DNA from: Polaromonas sp.
Lineage (GTDB): Bacteria > Pseudomonadota > Gammaproteobacteria > Burkholderiales > Burkholderiaceae_C
Direction: 5' to 3'
Length of the DNA: 64,000 nucleotides
NCBI RefSeq assembly: GCF_012927455.1
Contig: NZ_JABBPE010000022.1
Location: 1 to 64,000 of the forward strand
The notes under the pieces were generated by a model. It had not been told where the DNA came from, did not search any database, and saw only the letters and a list, made by a program, of their open reading frames with translations. How positions within the stretch are numbered: the stretch's first letter is position 1; each line of letters starts with the position of its first letter. The position numbers and the translations under genes are program-made. This document shows, piece by piece, positions 1 through 9,282 of this stretch.

Positions 1-39
1 GGCCCCCAAAAACCCGGATCCAGACTGCGGGTCGCTTTT

Positions 40-82
40 GGGTGTTCGCATAACTTCGCTTTGCGAAGTTATGCGAACACCC
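40..82. repeat. Perfect 43-bp hairpin, 20-bp arms
   Basis: The arms 40-59 and 63-82 are exact reverse complements separated by a 3-base TTT loop. No gene overlaps it. It lies beyond the 3' end of fliE on the minus strand and beside a second, imperfect inverted repeat. It could be a terminator, a mobile-element end or a REP-like unit; no T-tract follows closely on either strand, so a simple terminator is not well supported. Confidence 0.85.
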
Positions 83-96
83 ATCACGAGAACTTT

Positions 97-130
97 GCTT
101 ACTTTCTTTGGCGAAGCAAAGAAAAGTAGC
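97..130. repeat. Imperfect inverted repeat
   Basis: The arms 97-110 and 117-130 pair imperfectly around GCGAAG (CTTTCTTTG against CAAAGAAAA). The sequence resembles an intergenic repeat I associate with many beta- and gammaproteobacterial genomes, but I cannot verify copy number from this window, where I see it once. Confidence 0.5.
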
Positions 131-183
131 TCGCCTGCCGGGGCGACTCCCGACCAGCCCAGGCCAGCAGAGCAAAAAAACCG

Positions 184-233
184 ATTAAATAGGGCTGTAG
201 CCCAATAGTGACGGGCGCAAGCAGCTATTAATA
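184..233 (-). repeat. Interspersed repeat family A, copy 1
   Basis: Read on the minus strand it has the core TTAATAGCTGCTTGCGCCC, then a variable centre and GGGCTACAGCCCTATTT. At least five related copies occur in the window in both orientations. It lies just downstream of fliE; the GGGC/GCCC stem followed by a T-run at 174-180 (minus-strand sense) could terminate fliE transcription. Confidence 0.75.
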
Positions 234-284
234 ACATAGCAAAACAACGTGCGATGCGGCCGCCCGGCGACCCCCGGCAATGCT

Positions 285-602
285 TCAGGCCGGCATGTTC
301 ATGATTTCCTGATATGCCGCCACCATCTTGTTGCGCACCTGCAGGCCCATCTGAAAGCCGATGCCTGCCTTTTGCAGGTCGACCATCACGTCGTTCAGCG
401 CGATGCCGGGTTTGCCAAGCTCAAACGCCTCGGCTTGGCTGGAAGCGCTTTGCTGGGCGTCGCTGATGCGGTCCAGCGACTTTTTCAGCTCGCCGGCAAA
501 GCCGCCGCTGGCGAGCTCGCCGCTTGCCGTGGCGGGGCGGTCGGCGGCCTGGGTCAGCGCGCGCATCTGTTGCAGCACGGATTCAATAGAGGTGATCGCC
601 AT
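285..602 (-). CDS. fliE: Flagellar hook-basal body complex protein FliE
   Basis: A 105-residue protein, the usual length for FliE, the periplasmic adaptor that joins the MS-ring to the proximal rod and is one of the first export substrates. The C-terminal half (KAGIGFQMGLQVRNKMVAAYQEIMNM, read in pieces: VRNKMVAAYQEIM) is the family signature. The ATG at 602 is chosen because AAGGA lies just upstream and the protein then begins MAITSIESV as in relatives; a longer reading to 698 has no such support. It is transcribed away from fliF, as is common in betaproteobacteria. Confidence 0.95.
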   Translation of the reverse strand: MAITSIESVLQQMRALTQAADRPATASGELASGGFAGELKKSLDRISDAQQSASSQAEAFELGKPGIALNDVMVDLQKAGIGFQMGLQVRNKMVAAYQEIMNMPA

Positions 603-892
603 GGTGTTTTCCTTGGGGCGGCAGGCGCGCCCGTTGCCTGAGTCAATGCCGCAAGCGTAGCAGCGGGCCCGGCGGCGCATCGTGGCAAAAGATGGCAAAA
701 GCCCCGGCTATTCGGCCGATCAAGCGCCGCAACGCACTCGGACAATCAGAGCCAAGGCCCCAGTGCCCTGGCCACAGCCGCCGGGCCAGGCCTTTCACCT
801 TTTTGCCCTCTTTTCCAACACCTGCCGCTGCCGTAAATTTATGCCCTCTGCCCCTTCACTCGTTCCAGCCGCTTCGCCGGACCGCTGAACCC
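603..892. promoter_or_regulatory. Divergent fliE-fliF intergenic region
   Basis: This 290-bp stretch separates the two divergent flagellar units and must hold both promoters. I see no convincing coding sequence. A GCCGATCA at 715-722 resembles the -10 element of sigma-28 promoters but has no matching -35 at the right distance. No clear sigma-54 element was found. Class II control by FlhDC and sigma-70 is the likely mode, by analogy only. Confidence 0.4.
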
Positions 893-2596
893 ATGAGTAC
901 TGCCGCACCCGGCTCCATGCTCGATCAGCTGCGCGCCAACCCGCGCCTGCCGCTGGCCATCGGGGTCTCGGTGGTGGTGGCGGCCGTGGCGGCGCTGTGG
1001 TTGTGGAGCCGCACGCCAGACTATGGCGTGTTGTACAGCAATCTGTCCGACCGCGATGGCGGCGCCATCATCGCCTCGCTGCAGCAGATGAACATTCCCT
1101 ACAAATTTGCCGAGGGCGGCGGCGCCTTGATGGTGGCGGCGGGCAAGGTGCCTGAAGCGCGTCTGCGGCTGGCCTCGCAGGGCTTGCCCAAGGGCGGCTC
1201 AGCCGGTTTTGAGTTGATGGACAACCAGAAGTTTGGCACCAGCCAGTTTGTCGAGCAGGTCAATTACCAGCGCGCGCTTGAAGGCGAGCTGGCGCGCTCT
1301 ATCAATTCCATCTCGGCGGTGGACTCGGCGCGCGTGCACCTGGCGCTGCCCAAGCCTTCGCTGTTTGTGCGTGAACAAAAAAGCCCGAGCGCCTCGGTGG
1401 TGCTGACGCTGCACCGCGGGCGCAGCATTGACGAGGGCCAGGTCAGTGCCATCGTGCATTTGATTTCTAGCAGCGTGCCCGAGCTGTCGGCCAAGGCCAT
1501 CACCGTGGTAGACCAGGCGGGCAACCTGCTGTCGGCGGCCAATTCGGGCGCCCGCGGCCTGGATGTGAGCCAGCTCAAATACACCAACGAAATCGAGCAA
1601 GGCTTTATCCGACGCATTGAAGCGATTTTGCAGCCCATGGTTGGCCCGGCCAATGTGCGTGCGCAGGTGACGGCCGATATCGATTTTTCCGTGGTCGAGG
1701 CAACCGACGAAAAGTACCGGCCGAACCAGGAACCGGGCACGGCGGCGATTCGCAGCGAGCAGTCAAGCGAGTCAGCCCAGCCGGGCAACAATACGCCAAG
1801 CGGCGTGCCGGGCGCGCTGACCAACCAGCCGCAAGTCAACCCCGTCGCGCCGATTTCAACCGTACCGCCGGTTGCCCCCAAGCCCGGCGCTGCGGCTGTG
1901 GACCAAATGAAGATCAGCACCGAATTGGGCAACCTGGGCAACCTAAGCAGCCTGGGCGGGCTGGCGCGCAGCGGCGGCAGCGGACGCAAGGACGGCACCA
2001 CCAACTACGAGCTGGACCGCTCGATCCGCCATGTGCAGCAGGGCGCGGGCGGCATCAAGCGGCTGTCGGTGGCGGTGGTGGTCAATTACCGCTCGGCCGC
2101 AGGCGCGCAAGGCAAGCCCACGGCGCAGGCGCTGTCGGCGGCCGAACTGGAGCAGATCCAGAACCTGGTCAAGGAAGCGATGGGCTTTAACCGCGAGCGT
2201 GGCGATTCAGTCAACGTGGTGAACAGCCTGTTTGCAACTGAGGTGGTCGAGACGGTTGACGTGCCGGCATGGCGCCAGGCGGGGAATATAGAGATGGCAA
2301 AAACTTTGGGTCAATACCTGCTGCTGGGGCTGGCTGCACTTTTTGTCTGGTTTGCCGTGCTGCGGCCACTGCTGCGCAAGCATCTGCAACCGGCAACAGC
2401 CGTGGCGCCGCCACTCGGCAAGCAGGAGCCACAGCCTGACATTACCGGCGCCCCAGGCGTTGCCAGCGTGCAGGCGCAAGCCGCACAGCGCGAAGGCCAG
2501 CGCCATCTGGACAACGTTCAGTACGCGCAGGACGCCTCCGCCAATGACCCGCGCATGGTCGCCATGCTGATCCAGAACTGGATGGATAAAAAATGA
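893..2596 (+). CDS. fliF: Flagellar MS-ring protein FliF
   Basis: A 567-residue inner-membrane protein that forms the MS-ring and houses the export gate. It shows a first membrane helix at about residues 21-41, the periplasmic ring-building motifs, a low-complexity Pro/Ser/Ala segment in the middle (about 285-365), a second membrane helix near 470-492 and a cytoplasmic tail ending in DPRMVAMLIQNWM, the FliG-binding part. The ATG at 893 (MSTAAPGSM) is chosen; the upstream in-frame extension is Pro/Arg-rich and unlike the family. It is the first gene of the fliF-R operon and its stop overlaps the fliG start (ATGA). Confidence 0.97.
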   Translation: MSTAAPGSMLDQLRANPRLPLAIGVSVVVAAVAALWLWSRTPDYGVLYSNLSDRDGGAIIASLQQMNIPYKFAEGGGALMVAAGKVPEARLRLASQGLPKGGSAGFELMDNQKFGTSQFVEQVNYQRALEGELARSINSISAVDSARVHLALPKPSLFVREQKSPSASVVLTLHRGRSIDEGQVSAIVHLISSSVPELSAKAITVVDQAGNLLSAANSGARGLDVSQLKYTNEIEQGFIRRIEAILQPMVGPANVRAQVTADIDFSVVEATDEKYRPNQEPGTAAIRSEQSSESAQPGNNTPSGVPGALTNQPQVNPVAPISTVPPVAPKPGAAAVDQMKISTELGNLGNLSSLGGLARSGGSGRKDGTTNYELDRSIRHVQQGAGGIKRLSVAVVVNYRSAAGAQGKPTAQALSAAELEQIQNLVKEAMGFNRERGDSVNVVNSLFATEVVETVDVPAWRQAGNIEMAKTLGQYLLLGLAALFVWFAVLRPLLRKHLQPATAVAPPLGKQEPQPDITGAPGVASVQAQAAQREGQRHLDNVQYAQDASANDPRMVAMLIQNWMDKK

Positions 2597-3588
2597 TGGA
2601 AGTCGGCACACGAAAAAGCGCCATCTTGCTGATGTCGCTGGGTGAGGAAGGCGCTGGCAGCGTGCTGCGGCTGCTGCCGCACAGCGCCGTGCAGGCCATG
2701 AGCGAGGCTATGGCCACCCTGTCGCAGGTCAAGCGTGACGAAGTCAGCGCGGTACTGGAAGAGTTTCGCGTGGAAACCGAGCAGTACTCGGCGCTGCATC
2801 TGGACTCGGGCAGCTATTTGCGCGCGGTGCTCAACAAGGCACTGGGCGATGACCGCGCCGCCGACCTGCTGCAAGACATTGCCCAGTCCAGCGCATCGGC
2901 CGGTGGTATTGAGCGGCTGAACCAGCTGGAGGCCACCGAGGTGGTGGAGATCATTCACGACGAACACCCGCAGATCATCGCCACCCTGCTGGTGCACATG
3001 GACCGCCTGAAGGCAGCCGAGGTGCTGGAAAAACTGCCGGAACGGGTGCGCCACGATGCCGTGCTGCGCGTGGCTACCTACGGCGGCGTGCAGCCGTCCG
3101 CACTCAAGGAGTTGACCGAGGTACTCAACGACATGCTGTCGGGTGAAGGCGTCAAGCGCGGCCGACTCGGCGGTGTGCGGGTGGCGGCGGAAATTGTCAA
3201 TTTGATGAGCAGCACGCAGGAAGACGGCGTCATCAAGCATGTGCGTGAACACGACGAGGCGCTGGCGCAAAAAATGATCGATGAGATGTTCCTGTTCGAG
3301 AACCTGCTCGAACTCGAAGACCGCAGCGTGCAGCTGCTGCTGAAGGAAATCGAGTCGGAGTCGCTGATCATTGCGCTGAAAGGTGCGGCGCTGGAGCTGC
3401 GCGAGAAGTTCCTGAAGAACATGTCGCAGCGTGCCGCCGAAACGCTGCGCGAAGACATCGAAATGCGCGGCCCGGTGCGGGTCTCTCAGGTCGAGAAAGA
3501 GCAGAAGAGTATTTTGCTGATCGTGCGCCGCCTGGCCGACGCCGGCGAGCTGGTGCTGGGCGGAAAAGGCAGCGACGCTTATGTCTGA
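2593..3588 (+). CDS. fliG: Flagellar motor switch protein FliG
   Basis: 331 residues, full family length. FliG sits on the MS-ring, binds FliF by its N-terminal domain and FliM by the middle domain, and its charged C-terminal domain meets the stator. The middle motif EHPQIIATLLVHM and the C-terminal armadillo region with LLLKEIESESL and REKFLKNMSQRAAE are clear. Two ATGs lie in tandem (2593 and 2596); 2593 gives the 4-base overlap with fliF. The 3' end overlaps fliH by 8 bases. Confidence 0.97.
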   Translation: MMEVGTRKSAILLMSLGEEGAGSVLRLLPHSAVQAMSEAMATLSQVKRDEVSAVLEEFRVETEQYSALHLDSGSYLRAVLNKALGDDRAADLLQDIAQSSASAGGIERLNQLEATEVVEIIHDEHPQIIATLLVHMDRLKAAEVLEKLPERVRHDAVLRVATYGGVQPSALKELTEVLNDMLSGEGVKRGRLGGVRVAAEIVNLMSSTQEDGVIKHVREHDEALAQKMIDEMFLFENLLELEDRSVQLLLKEIESESLIIALKGAALELREKFLKNMSQRAAETLREDIEMRGPVRVSQVEKEQKSILLIVRRLADAGELVLGGKGSDAYV

Positions 3589-4372
3589 CAAGCCCGCCTT
3601 GGCTAGAGGGGCGGATGCCGAGAAGTTCGCGCCGCTATTTCCGGACGCGCGTCGTAGCGGCGAAGCCCCGGTGAAGCTGAGCGCCTGGCAGCGCTGGGAA
3701 ATGACGTCGATTGTCGGCGGTTTGCAGGCTGCTAACACTGGCTTCAGCAACGCTGGTGGCGCGACGCTGGAGCCGCTCAAACCGGTCTTGCTGATTGACG
3801 AAGCCGAGCTGACACGTTTGCGGCTGCTGGCCCAGCAGGCCGGCGACAGTGCCGGTCACCGAGAAGGATACGCGCGCGGACTGGCCGACGGCCACGCCGC
3901 CGGACTGGCAGCAGTGCAGGCGCAAGCCGCGCAGTTGCAGGCATTGACGCTATCGCTGCCCGGCGCCTTGCGTGGGGCTGATCACGATGTTGCCGACGAC
4001 CTGCTGGCCCTGGCGCTGGACCTGGCGCGCCAGTTGCTGGGCCAGGCCTTGAAGGCAGAGCCGCAAGCCATGCTGACAGTGGTGCGTGAGCTGCTGCAGG
4101 CTGAGCCGGTGCTGATGGGTATGCCGCAGCTGCTGCTGCACCCGGATGACGCGGCGTTGGTGAAAGAACATTTGCCCGACGAGCTGCAGGCCGCTGGCTG
4201 GCGCATACGCGTCGATGCCACGCTGCAGCGCGGCGGCTGCCGGGTGCTGGCCAGCAGCGGTGAACTTGACGCAACTTTGCCGACGCGCTGGGAGCGCGTG
4301 GCCGCAGCGCTGATCCGCAACGTGACGCCAACCGCTACCTCTTTAGCTTCTACAGGCGCCGGTCATGGCTGA
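3581..4372 (+). CDS. fliH: Flagellar export regulator FliH
   Basis: 263 residues. FliH is the stator-like partner of the ATPase FliI in the flagellar type III export apparatus. The family's GxxxG-like repeat is visible around residues 88-108 ([20 protein letters not shown]), followed by a V-type ATPase E-subunit-like C-terminal domain. The start overlaps fliG by 8 bases (ATGTCTGA) and the end overlaps fliI by 8 bases (ATGGCTGA), indicating translational coupling. FliH diverges quickly, so the name rests partly on position between fliG and fliI. Confidence 0.93.
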   Translation: MSDKPALARGADAEKFAPLFPDARRSGEAPVKLSAWQRWEMTSIVGGLQAANTGFSNAGGATLEPLKPVLLIDEAELTRLRLLAQQAGDSAGHREGYARGLADGHAAGLAAVQAQAAQLQALTLSLPGALRGADHDVADDLLALALDLARQLLGQALKAEPQAMLTVVRELLQAEPVLMGMPQLLLHPDDAALVKEHLPDELQAAGWRIRVDATLQRGGCRVLASSGELDATLPTRWERVAAALIRNVTPTATSLASTGAGHG

Positions 4373-5786
4373 CACACCCCGCCCTGTTGCCGCCAACCCG
4401 CACCTGGCCGCTTGGCAGACGGCGCTGGGCGAGGCGCGCCACGCGGTCGGCCTGAGTGTGCCGGTGCGCAGCTACGGCCGGCTGACCCGGGCGGTCGGCT
4501 TGGTGCTGGAAGCGGTCGGCCTGCGCCTGCCGGTGGGCAGTGATTGCCTGATCGAACTGCCGCCCGGCTATGCACAAAAAACCGCCGAGGCCGAAGTCGT
4601 CGGCTTCGCCGGAGATCGCCTCTTTTTAATGCCGCAAAGCGCGGTGGACGGCCTGCTGCCGGGCGCCCGCGTTTACGCGTTGGAGTCGCCGATGGGCCAC
4701 GGCAAAGGCGCTGGCCCCCGGACCAAGCGCCTGCCGGTTGGTGACGGCATGCTGGGCCGGGTGGTGGACGCCGCCGGGCGGCCGCTCGACGGACTCGGTC
4801 CGTTGAAATTTGACCTGGAAGTTCCGCTGGCGGCGGAACCCATCAACCCCTTGACGCGCGCGCCGATTGACCAGGTGCTCGATGTTGGGGTGCGCGCCAT
4901 CAACGCCATGCTGACTGTCGGTCGCGGCCAGCGCATGGGCCTGTTTGCCGGCTCCGGCGTGGGCAAGAGCGTGTTGCTGGGCATGATGGCGCGCTACACC
5001 AGTGCCGACGTGATCGTCGTCGGGCTGATTGGAGAGCGCGGCCGCGAGGTCAAGGATTTTATCGAGAACACGCTGGGCGTTGAGGGCATGGCGCGCGCGG
5101 TGCTGGTAGCGGCGCCTGCCGACACCTCGCCGCTGCTCAGGCTGCAGGGCGCCGCCTACGCCACCTGTCTGGCCGAATACTTTCGGGACCGCGGCAAAAA
5201 CGTTTTACTGATCATGGATTCGCTGACGCGCTACGCCATGGCCCAGCGCGAAATTGCGCTGGCTGTGGGCGAGCCGCCAGCCACCAAGGGCTACCCACCG
5301 TCGGTCTTTGCCAAACTGCCGGCGCTGGTGGAGCGCGCTGGCAACGGTGCGCGCAATGCAGAAGGTTTGGGCGGGTCCATCACGGCGTTTTATACGGTGC
5401 TGACTGAAGGGGACGACCAGCAGGACCCGATTGCCGATGCGGCGCGCGCCATTCTGGACGGCCACGTCGTGCTGTCGCGCAGCCTGGCCGAGGCCGGCCA
5501 CTACCCGGCAATCGACATTGAAGCGTCGATCAGCCGCGCCATGACGGCGCTGATTGAGCCCGAGCAATTTGAAGCGGTGCGCAGCGTCAAGCAGATGCTG
5601 TCGCGCTACCAGCGCAACCGCGACCTGATCAGCGTCGGCGCTTACGCCCCGGGCCATGACGCGCAACTCGACAGAGCCGTGGCGCTCTATCCAAAAATCG
5701 AAACTTTTTTGCAGCAGGGCATGCAAGAGCGCGCCGACTACGCCGCCTCTATTGACCAGCTGCAGGCTTTGTTCCATGCGGGCTAA
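4365..5786 (+). CDS. fliI: Flagellum-specific export ATPase FliI
   Basis: 473 residues. This F1-beta-like ATPase drives or primes flagellar protein export at the cytoplasmic face of the basal body. The Walker A motif GSGVGKS is at 196-202, followed by [13 protein letters not shown] and the Walker B stretch [13 protein letters not shown]. The C-terminal [12 protein letters not shown] ending fits FliI rather than atpD or the virulence homologue, as does its place between fliH and fliJ. Confidence 0.97.
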   Translation: MADTPRPVAANPHLAAWQTALGEARHAVGLSVPVRSYGRLTRAVGLVLEAVGLRLPVGSDCLIELPPGYAQKTAEAEVVGFAGDRLFLMPQSAVDGLLPGARVYALESPMGHGKGAGPRTKRLPVGDGMLGRVVDAAGRPLDGLGPLKFDLEVPLAAEPINPLTRAPIDQVLDVGVRAINAMLTVGRGQRMGLFAGSGVGKSVLLGMMARYTSADVIVVGLIGERGREVKDFIENTLGVEGMARAVLVAAPADTSPLLRLQGAAYATCLAEYFRDRGKNVLLIMDSLTRYAMAQREIALAVGEPPATKGYPPSVFAKLPALVERAGNGARNAEGLGGSITAFYTVLTEGDDQQDPIADAARAILDGHVVLSRSLAEAGHYPAIDIEASISRAMTALIEPEQFEAVRSVKQMLSRYQRNRDLISVGAYAPGHDAQLDRAVALYPKIETFLQQGMQERADYAASIDQLQALFHAG

Positions 5787-5816
5787 CCGCCTTTCGCATC
5801 TGCCAGAGAAAACACC

Positions 5817-6281
5817 ATGACCAAGCATCTACCGCTAGACACCCTGATTGAACTGGCTCAAAGCAAAACCGACGAGGCGACGCGCCGTCTAGGCCAATTG
5901 CAGACCGCACAGACCGGCGCCGCCGGCAGGCTAGACATGCTGCTGCAGTACCGCCAGGAATACCTGGACCAGTTGCAAGTGCAGCTGCGCGCGGGTGTGG
6001 CGGCGGCGCAACTGCGCAACTTTCAGCATTTCATTGGCACACTTGATGCCGCGATTGAACAGCAACGCGCCGTGACGCTGCAGGCCGACAGCCGTCTTGC
6101 CAGCGGGCGCAGTGACTGGCAGCACAGCAAACGCCGCCTCACGTCCTTTGATACGCTGGCTGACCGCGCGCGCCAGCAGGCGCTGATAACCTTGAACAAG
6201 CGCGAGCAGAAAGACAACGACGAGCGCACGTCGCGTCGTTTCTACTCTACGCGCAACACCAACTTCGGCCAGCTGGCCTGA
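5817..6281 (+). CDS. fliJ: Flagellar export protein FliJ
   Basis: 154 residues, predicted almost entirely as a two-helix coiled coil with no hydrophobic segment, the expected architecture of FliJ, the central stalk that inserts into the FliI hexamer and connects to FlhA. The C-terminal DERTSRRFYSTRN motif resembles the family. Thirty bases separate it from fliI. The assignment is from shape and position as well as sequence. Confidence 0.92.
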   Translation: MTKHLPLDTLIELAQSKTDEATRRLGQLQTAQTGAAGRLDMLLQYRQEYLDQLQVQLRAGVAAAQLRNFQHFIGTLDAAIEQQRAVTLQADSRLASGRSDWQHSKRRLTSFDTLADRARQQALITLNKREQKDNDERTSRRFYSTRNTNFGQLA

Positions 6282-6295
6282 CCTAAGGAAACGCG

Positions 6296-7639
6296 ATGTC
6301 CTTGATTCTTCCGTCCAGCAGCGCGCCGCGCCCATCAGTCCACCCGGCACCCAACGCGCCAGCGCGCGGCGACGCGCCAGCCGAAGACGGCGCTGGCAGT
6401 TTTAGTGCAGCCTTGTCGCGTTCGCTGGAACCGGCCGGGAAGGTAGCCGACAAAGACAGTGACAAGGCGGCGCCGGCCAAGCGCCAGGCGGACAAGGCCG
6501 AGAGCGGCGTGGAAGATCTGATCAATGCCATGGCCACTGGCCTGGTGCCGTTGGAAAGCCGCATCGTGAAGGCTGTGCCAAGTGAGGGTGGTGCGGCGGC
6601 AACGCCGGCCAAAACCCTTGCAGCCAGCGCCGCGTCTGCGCTGGCAGGCCTGACTACAAGCGTCGGGGCAAATGGGCCGGCGGCTGCGGCAGCATTGAAC
6701 ATGGACACCGCCCGACACACCACCCTGGCACCCGCACTGGCCACGGCCATCGCGCCCGCAGCGGGCCCAAACGTCGTAACCAGCGCAAAGGCTGCCGGGC
6801 CCAGCGCGCTCACCGCCGTGGCCGACAATGCTACCCTCGCGCTGATTCCCGGCGTCGTTGCAAGCCAGAACGCCGCGCCCGAAAGCGGCTTGGGAGGACG
6901 GTCGGAAAAACGCGACAACCAGGGTGTCATTGAATTGACCGGCATGCGTGCCGTCAAAGATGCGAGCGTCGATTTGACAACCGTTCAACCGCATAGCACT
7001 GCCAAGGTTTCCGCTGACTTGTCAGCGCCCGCCAGCGAAAGCGTTGCCATCAGTGTGGCCAGCAGCCAGGCTCCAGACGCAGCAAGGGCGGGCACCGATG
7101 CCACTTTACCGGGCGCGACCCTGCATGCGCCGCTGCCAGGCACTGCCGCCCTTGCCGGCGCGGGCGCGCCCGAGGCCGCCAGCACAGCGTCGATTGCGCC
7201 TGACATGGGCAGCAGCGAATGGGGCAAAGCGCTGGGTCAGCACGTTGTGCACATGGGCAAGGCGGGGCAGCAGGTTGCCGAACTGCAGCTCAACCCTCCC
7301 GGACTGGGGCCACTTAAAGTCACGCTAAGCATGAACGACCAGCAAATGCAGGCGAGCTTTGTGTCGGCCCATGCATCGGTGCGTGTGGCGATTGAAGCGG
7401 CCTTGCCGCAATTGCGCAGCACGCTGGCGGACAGCGGCATCAGCTTGGGCAACACCTCGGTGAGTTCCGGCAGCCAGCAGCAGCAAGCCTTTGCCGATAG
7501 TCCAGGCGAGCAGGCCAGCCAACGCAGCTACCGTACCATCAACGCGCCGGACGCACCCGCACTGGCCACACGCGTTGCCGCCGCGCCGCTGCCCCAGCGC
7601 AGCGCAAGCAGTGGAATCAGCGTAGACACCTACGCCTGA
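6296..7639 (+). CDS. fliK: Flagellar hook-length control protein FliK
   Basis: 447 residues. FliK is exported, measures the hook and switches FlhB specificity. The N-terminal two-thirds is Ala/Ser/Pro-rich and low in complexity, as usual. The conserved C-terminal Flg_hook domain starts near residue 310 with VAELQLNPPGLGPLKVTL, then SFVSAHASVRVAIEAALPQL and LRSTLADSGISLG. A ribosome-binding AAGGA lies at 6285-6289. FliJ stops 14 bases upstream. Confidence 0.94.
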   Translation: MSLILPSSSAPRPSVHPAPNAPARGDAPAEDGAGSFSAALSRSLEPAGKVADKDSDKAAPAKRQADKAESGVEDLINAMATGLVPLESRIVKAVPSEGGAAATPAKTLAASAASALAGLTTSVGANGPAAAAALNMDTARHTTLAPALATAIAPAAGPNVVTSAKAAGPSALTAVADNATLALIPGVVASQNAAPESGLGGRSEKRDNQGVIELTGMRAVKDASVDLTTVQPHSTAKVSADLSAPASESVAISVASSQAPDAARAGTDATLPGATLHAPLPGTAALAGAGAPEAASTASIAPDMGSSEWGKALGQHVVHMGKAGQQVAELQLNPPGLGPLKVTLSMNDQQMQASFVSAHASVRVAIEAALPQLRSTLADSGISLGNTSVSSGSQQQQAFADSPGEQASQRSYRTINAPDAPALATRVAAAPLPQRSASSGISVDTYA

Positions 7640-7769
7640 ACGGGCACCGCGGAGGGCGCTCAAGGCGCCTCGCAAATGCCGGAGTTGACGCGCTTTCCGC
7701 CTTGTTTTCGAGCGATGCCTGCAGGCGCTTCTGACCAACAATTACTGTTCAAACTTACACCGCACCCTC

Positions 7770-8246
7770 ATGGCTACCAGCACCCCCGAAGTTACTCCCC
7801 CCAAGAAGCGCAAGCTCGGCCTACTGCTGCTTTTGGCGGCGCTTGGCTTGGGGACTGCTGGCGCGGCGGGCGCTTATTACTACTTTTATTATTTGAATAA
7901 AGCCCGCACGCCAGTCGTCGCGGCGCCAACCGCGCCTATTTTTGTCGCGCTGGAACCCTTTACCGTCAACCTGCAGCCGGGTGGCCGCAGCCGCTTTCTG
8001 CATGTCGGTGTGACGCTCAAAGTGACTGATGCCAAGTCGCAGGCGCTGATCGTGCAATACCTGCCTGAAGTCCGCAGCCGGGTCCTGACCGTGCTGTCCA
8101 ATCGCCAGGCCGATGCCTTGGTGGCGGCGGCGGACAAGGCACAGCTGGCAGTTGACCTGATGGCTGCGTTGAACCTGCCGTTTGCCCCCACCATGGCGCC
8201 GCAAAAAATTGCCAGCGTGATGTTTACTGCGTTCATGCTGCAGTGA
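7770..8246 (+). CDS. fliL: Flagellar basal body-associated protein FliL
   Basis: 158 residues with a lysine-rich cytoplasmic N-terminus (PPKKRKLG), one membrane helix at about 17-40 and a periplasmic domain containing ALEPFTVNLQPG, the family signature. FliL surrounds the stator and supports torque. It follows fliK after a 130-base gap in which I find no gene, so an internal promoter there is possible. Confidence 0.95.
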   Translation: MATSTPEVTPPKKRKLGLLLLLAALGLGTAGAAGAYYYFYYLNKARTPVVAAPTAPIFVALEPFTVNLQPGGRSRFLHVGVTLKVTDAKSQALIVQYLPEVRSRVLTVLSNRQADALVAAADKAQLAVDLMAALNLPFAPTMAPQKIASVMFTAFMLQ

Positions 8247-8268
8247 CGCGGCGCCATGAAATTTACCA

Positions 8269-9282
8269 ATGGCCTTTGAACATGAACTCTCTCAGGAAGA
8301 AATAGACGCCCTGTTGCAGGGTGTGACGGGTGAGACCGAGTCTGCGCGGCCAGCCGCCGCAGCGGCGCCCGAGGGACCGCTGGCTTACAAGCTGGGAACC
8401 GACGAGCGAGTGGTGCGCGGCCGCCTGCACACGCTGGAGGTCATCAATGAACGCTTTGCGCGGCAACTGCGCAGTGCCATGCTGGTCTTCATGCGCCGCA
8501 GCGCTGATATTTCGGTCGGTGCGGTAGAAGTGCAGAAGTACGCCGAGTTCGTGCGGCATCTGCCAGTGCCGGCCAATATCAACATGATCCAGATGAAGCC
8601 CTTGCGCGGCACGGCCTTGTTCGTGTTCGATCCGAAGCTGATCTTTCTGGTGGTAGACAATTTGTTTGGCAGCGACGGCCGTTACCACGTTCGGGTCGAG
8701 GGCCGCGACTTCACGCAGACCGAGCAGCGCATCATCAAGCGCCTGCTGACGCTGACGCTGGAAAGCTACGGCAGCGCCTGGAATCCGGTTTACCCGCTCG
8801 ACTTCGACTATGTGCGTTCGGAGATGCACGCCCGGCTGGCTAATATTGTCGAACCCAACGAAATGGTGATTGTCACCACCTTTCAGATCGAGTTCGGCCC
8901 GATAGGCGGGGCGCTGACTGTCTGTATCCCTTATTCGATGATCGAGCCGATCCGGCCGCTGCTGTCCAACCCGCTGCAAGACGGCTTTGAGGTGGACAAG
9001 CGCTGGGTCAAGGATCTGTCGCAACAGGTGCAAAGCGCCGACCTGGAACTGCGCGCCCATTTCCTGACGTTCCAGTCGAGCATTGGCCAACTGCTGAAAC
9101 TGCAGGTCGGCGATGTACTGCCCGTCGAGATTCCAAGCACCATTGTGGCCAAGGTCAATGGCGTCCCTGTCATGGAATGCGGCTACGGCACCTCCAACAG
9201 CCACTATGCCCTGCGGGTGAAAAAGATGATCAACCACCAGGGCAGTGACCCGAGCAAGGACAAGGAAAGCGATCATGAGTGA
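8269..9282 (+). CDS. fliM: Flagellar motor switch protein FliM
   Basis: 337 residues. FliM forms the C-ring wall and receives phosphorylated CheY. The CheY-binding peptide LSQEEIDALLQ is at residues 5-15, followed by a flexible Ala-rich linker, the CheC-like middle domain and a C-terminal SpoA domain. The last 8 bases (ATGAGTGA) also start fliN, so the two subunits are translationally coupled. Confidence 0.97.
   Translation: MAFEHELSQEEIDALLQGVTGETESARPAAAAAPEGPLAYKLGTDERVVRGRLHTLEVINERFARQLRSAMLVFMRRSADISVGAVEVQKYAEFVRHLPVPANINMIQMKPLRGTALFVFDPKLIFLVVDNLFGSDGRYHVRVEGRDFTQTEQRIIKRLLTLTLESYGSAWNPVYPLDFDYVRSEMHARLANIVEPNEMVIVTTFQIEFGPIGGALTVCIPYSMIEPIRPLLSNPLQDGFEVDKRWVKDLSQQVQSADLELRAHFLTFQSSIGQLLKLQVGDVLPVEIPSTIVAKVNGVPVMECGYGTSNSHYALRVKKMINHQGSDPSKDKESDHE

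Noticed and set aside
715..722. GCCGATCA as a sigma-28 -10 box before fliF
   Set aside because: No TAAA-type -35 lies at 10-13 bases; fliF is normally class II.
2518..3780. 420-codon open frame on the minus strand
   Set aside because: It is antisense to fliG and the start of fliH; no homology recognised.
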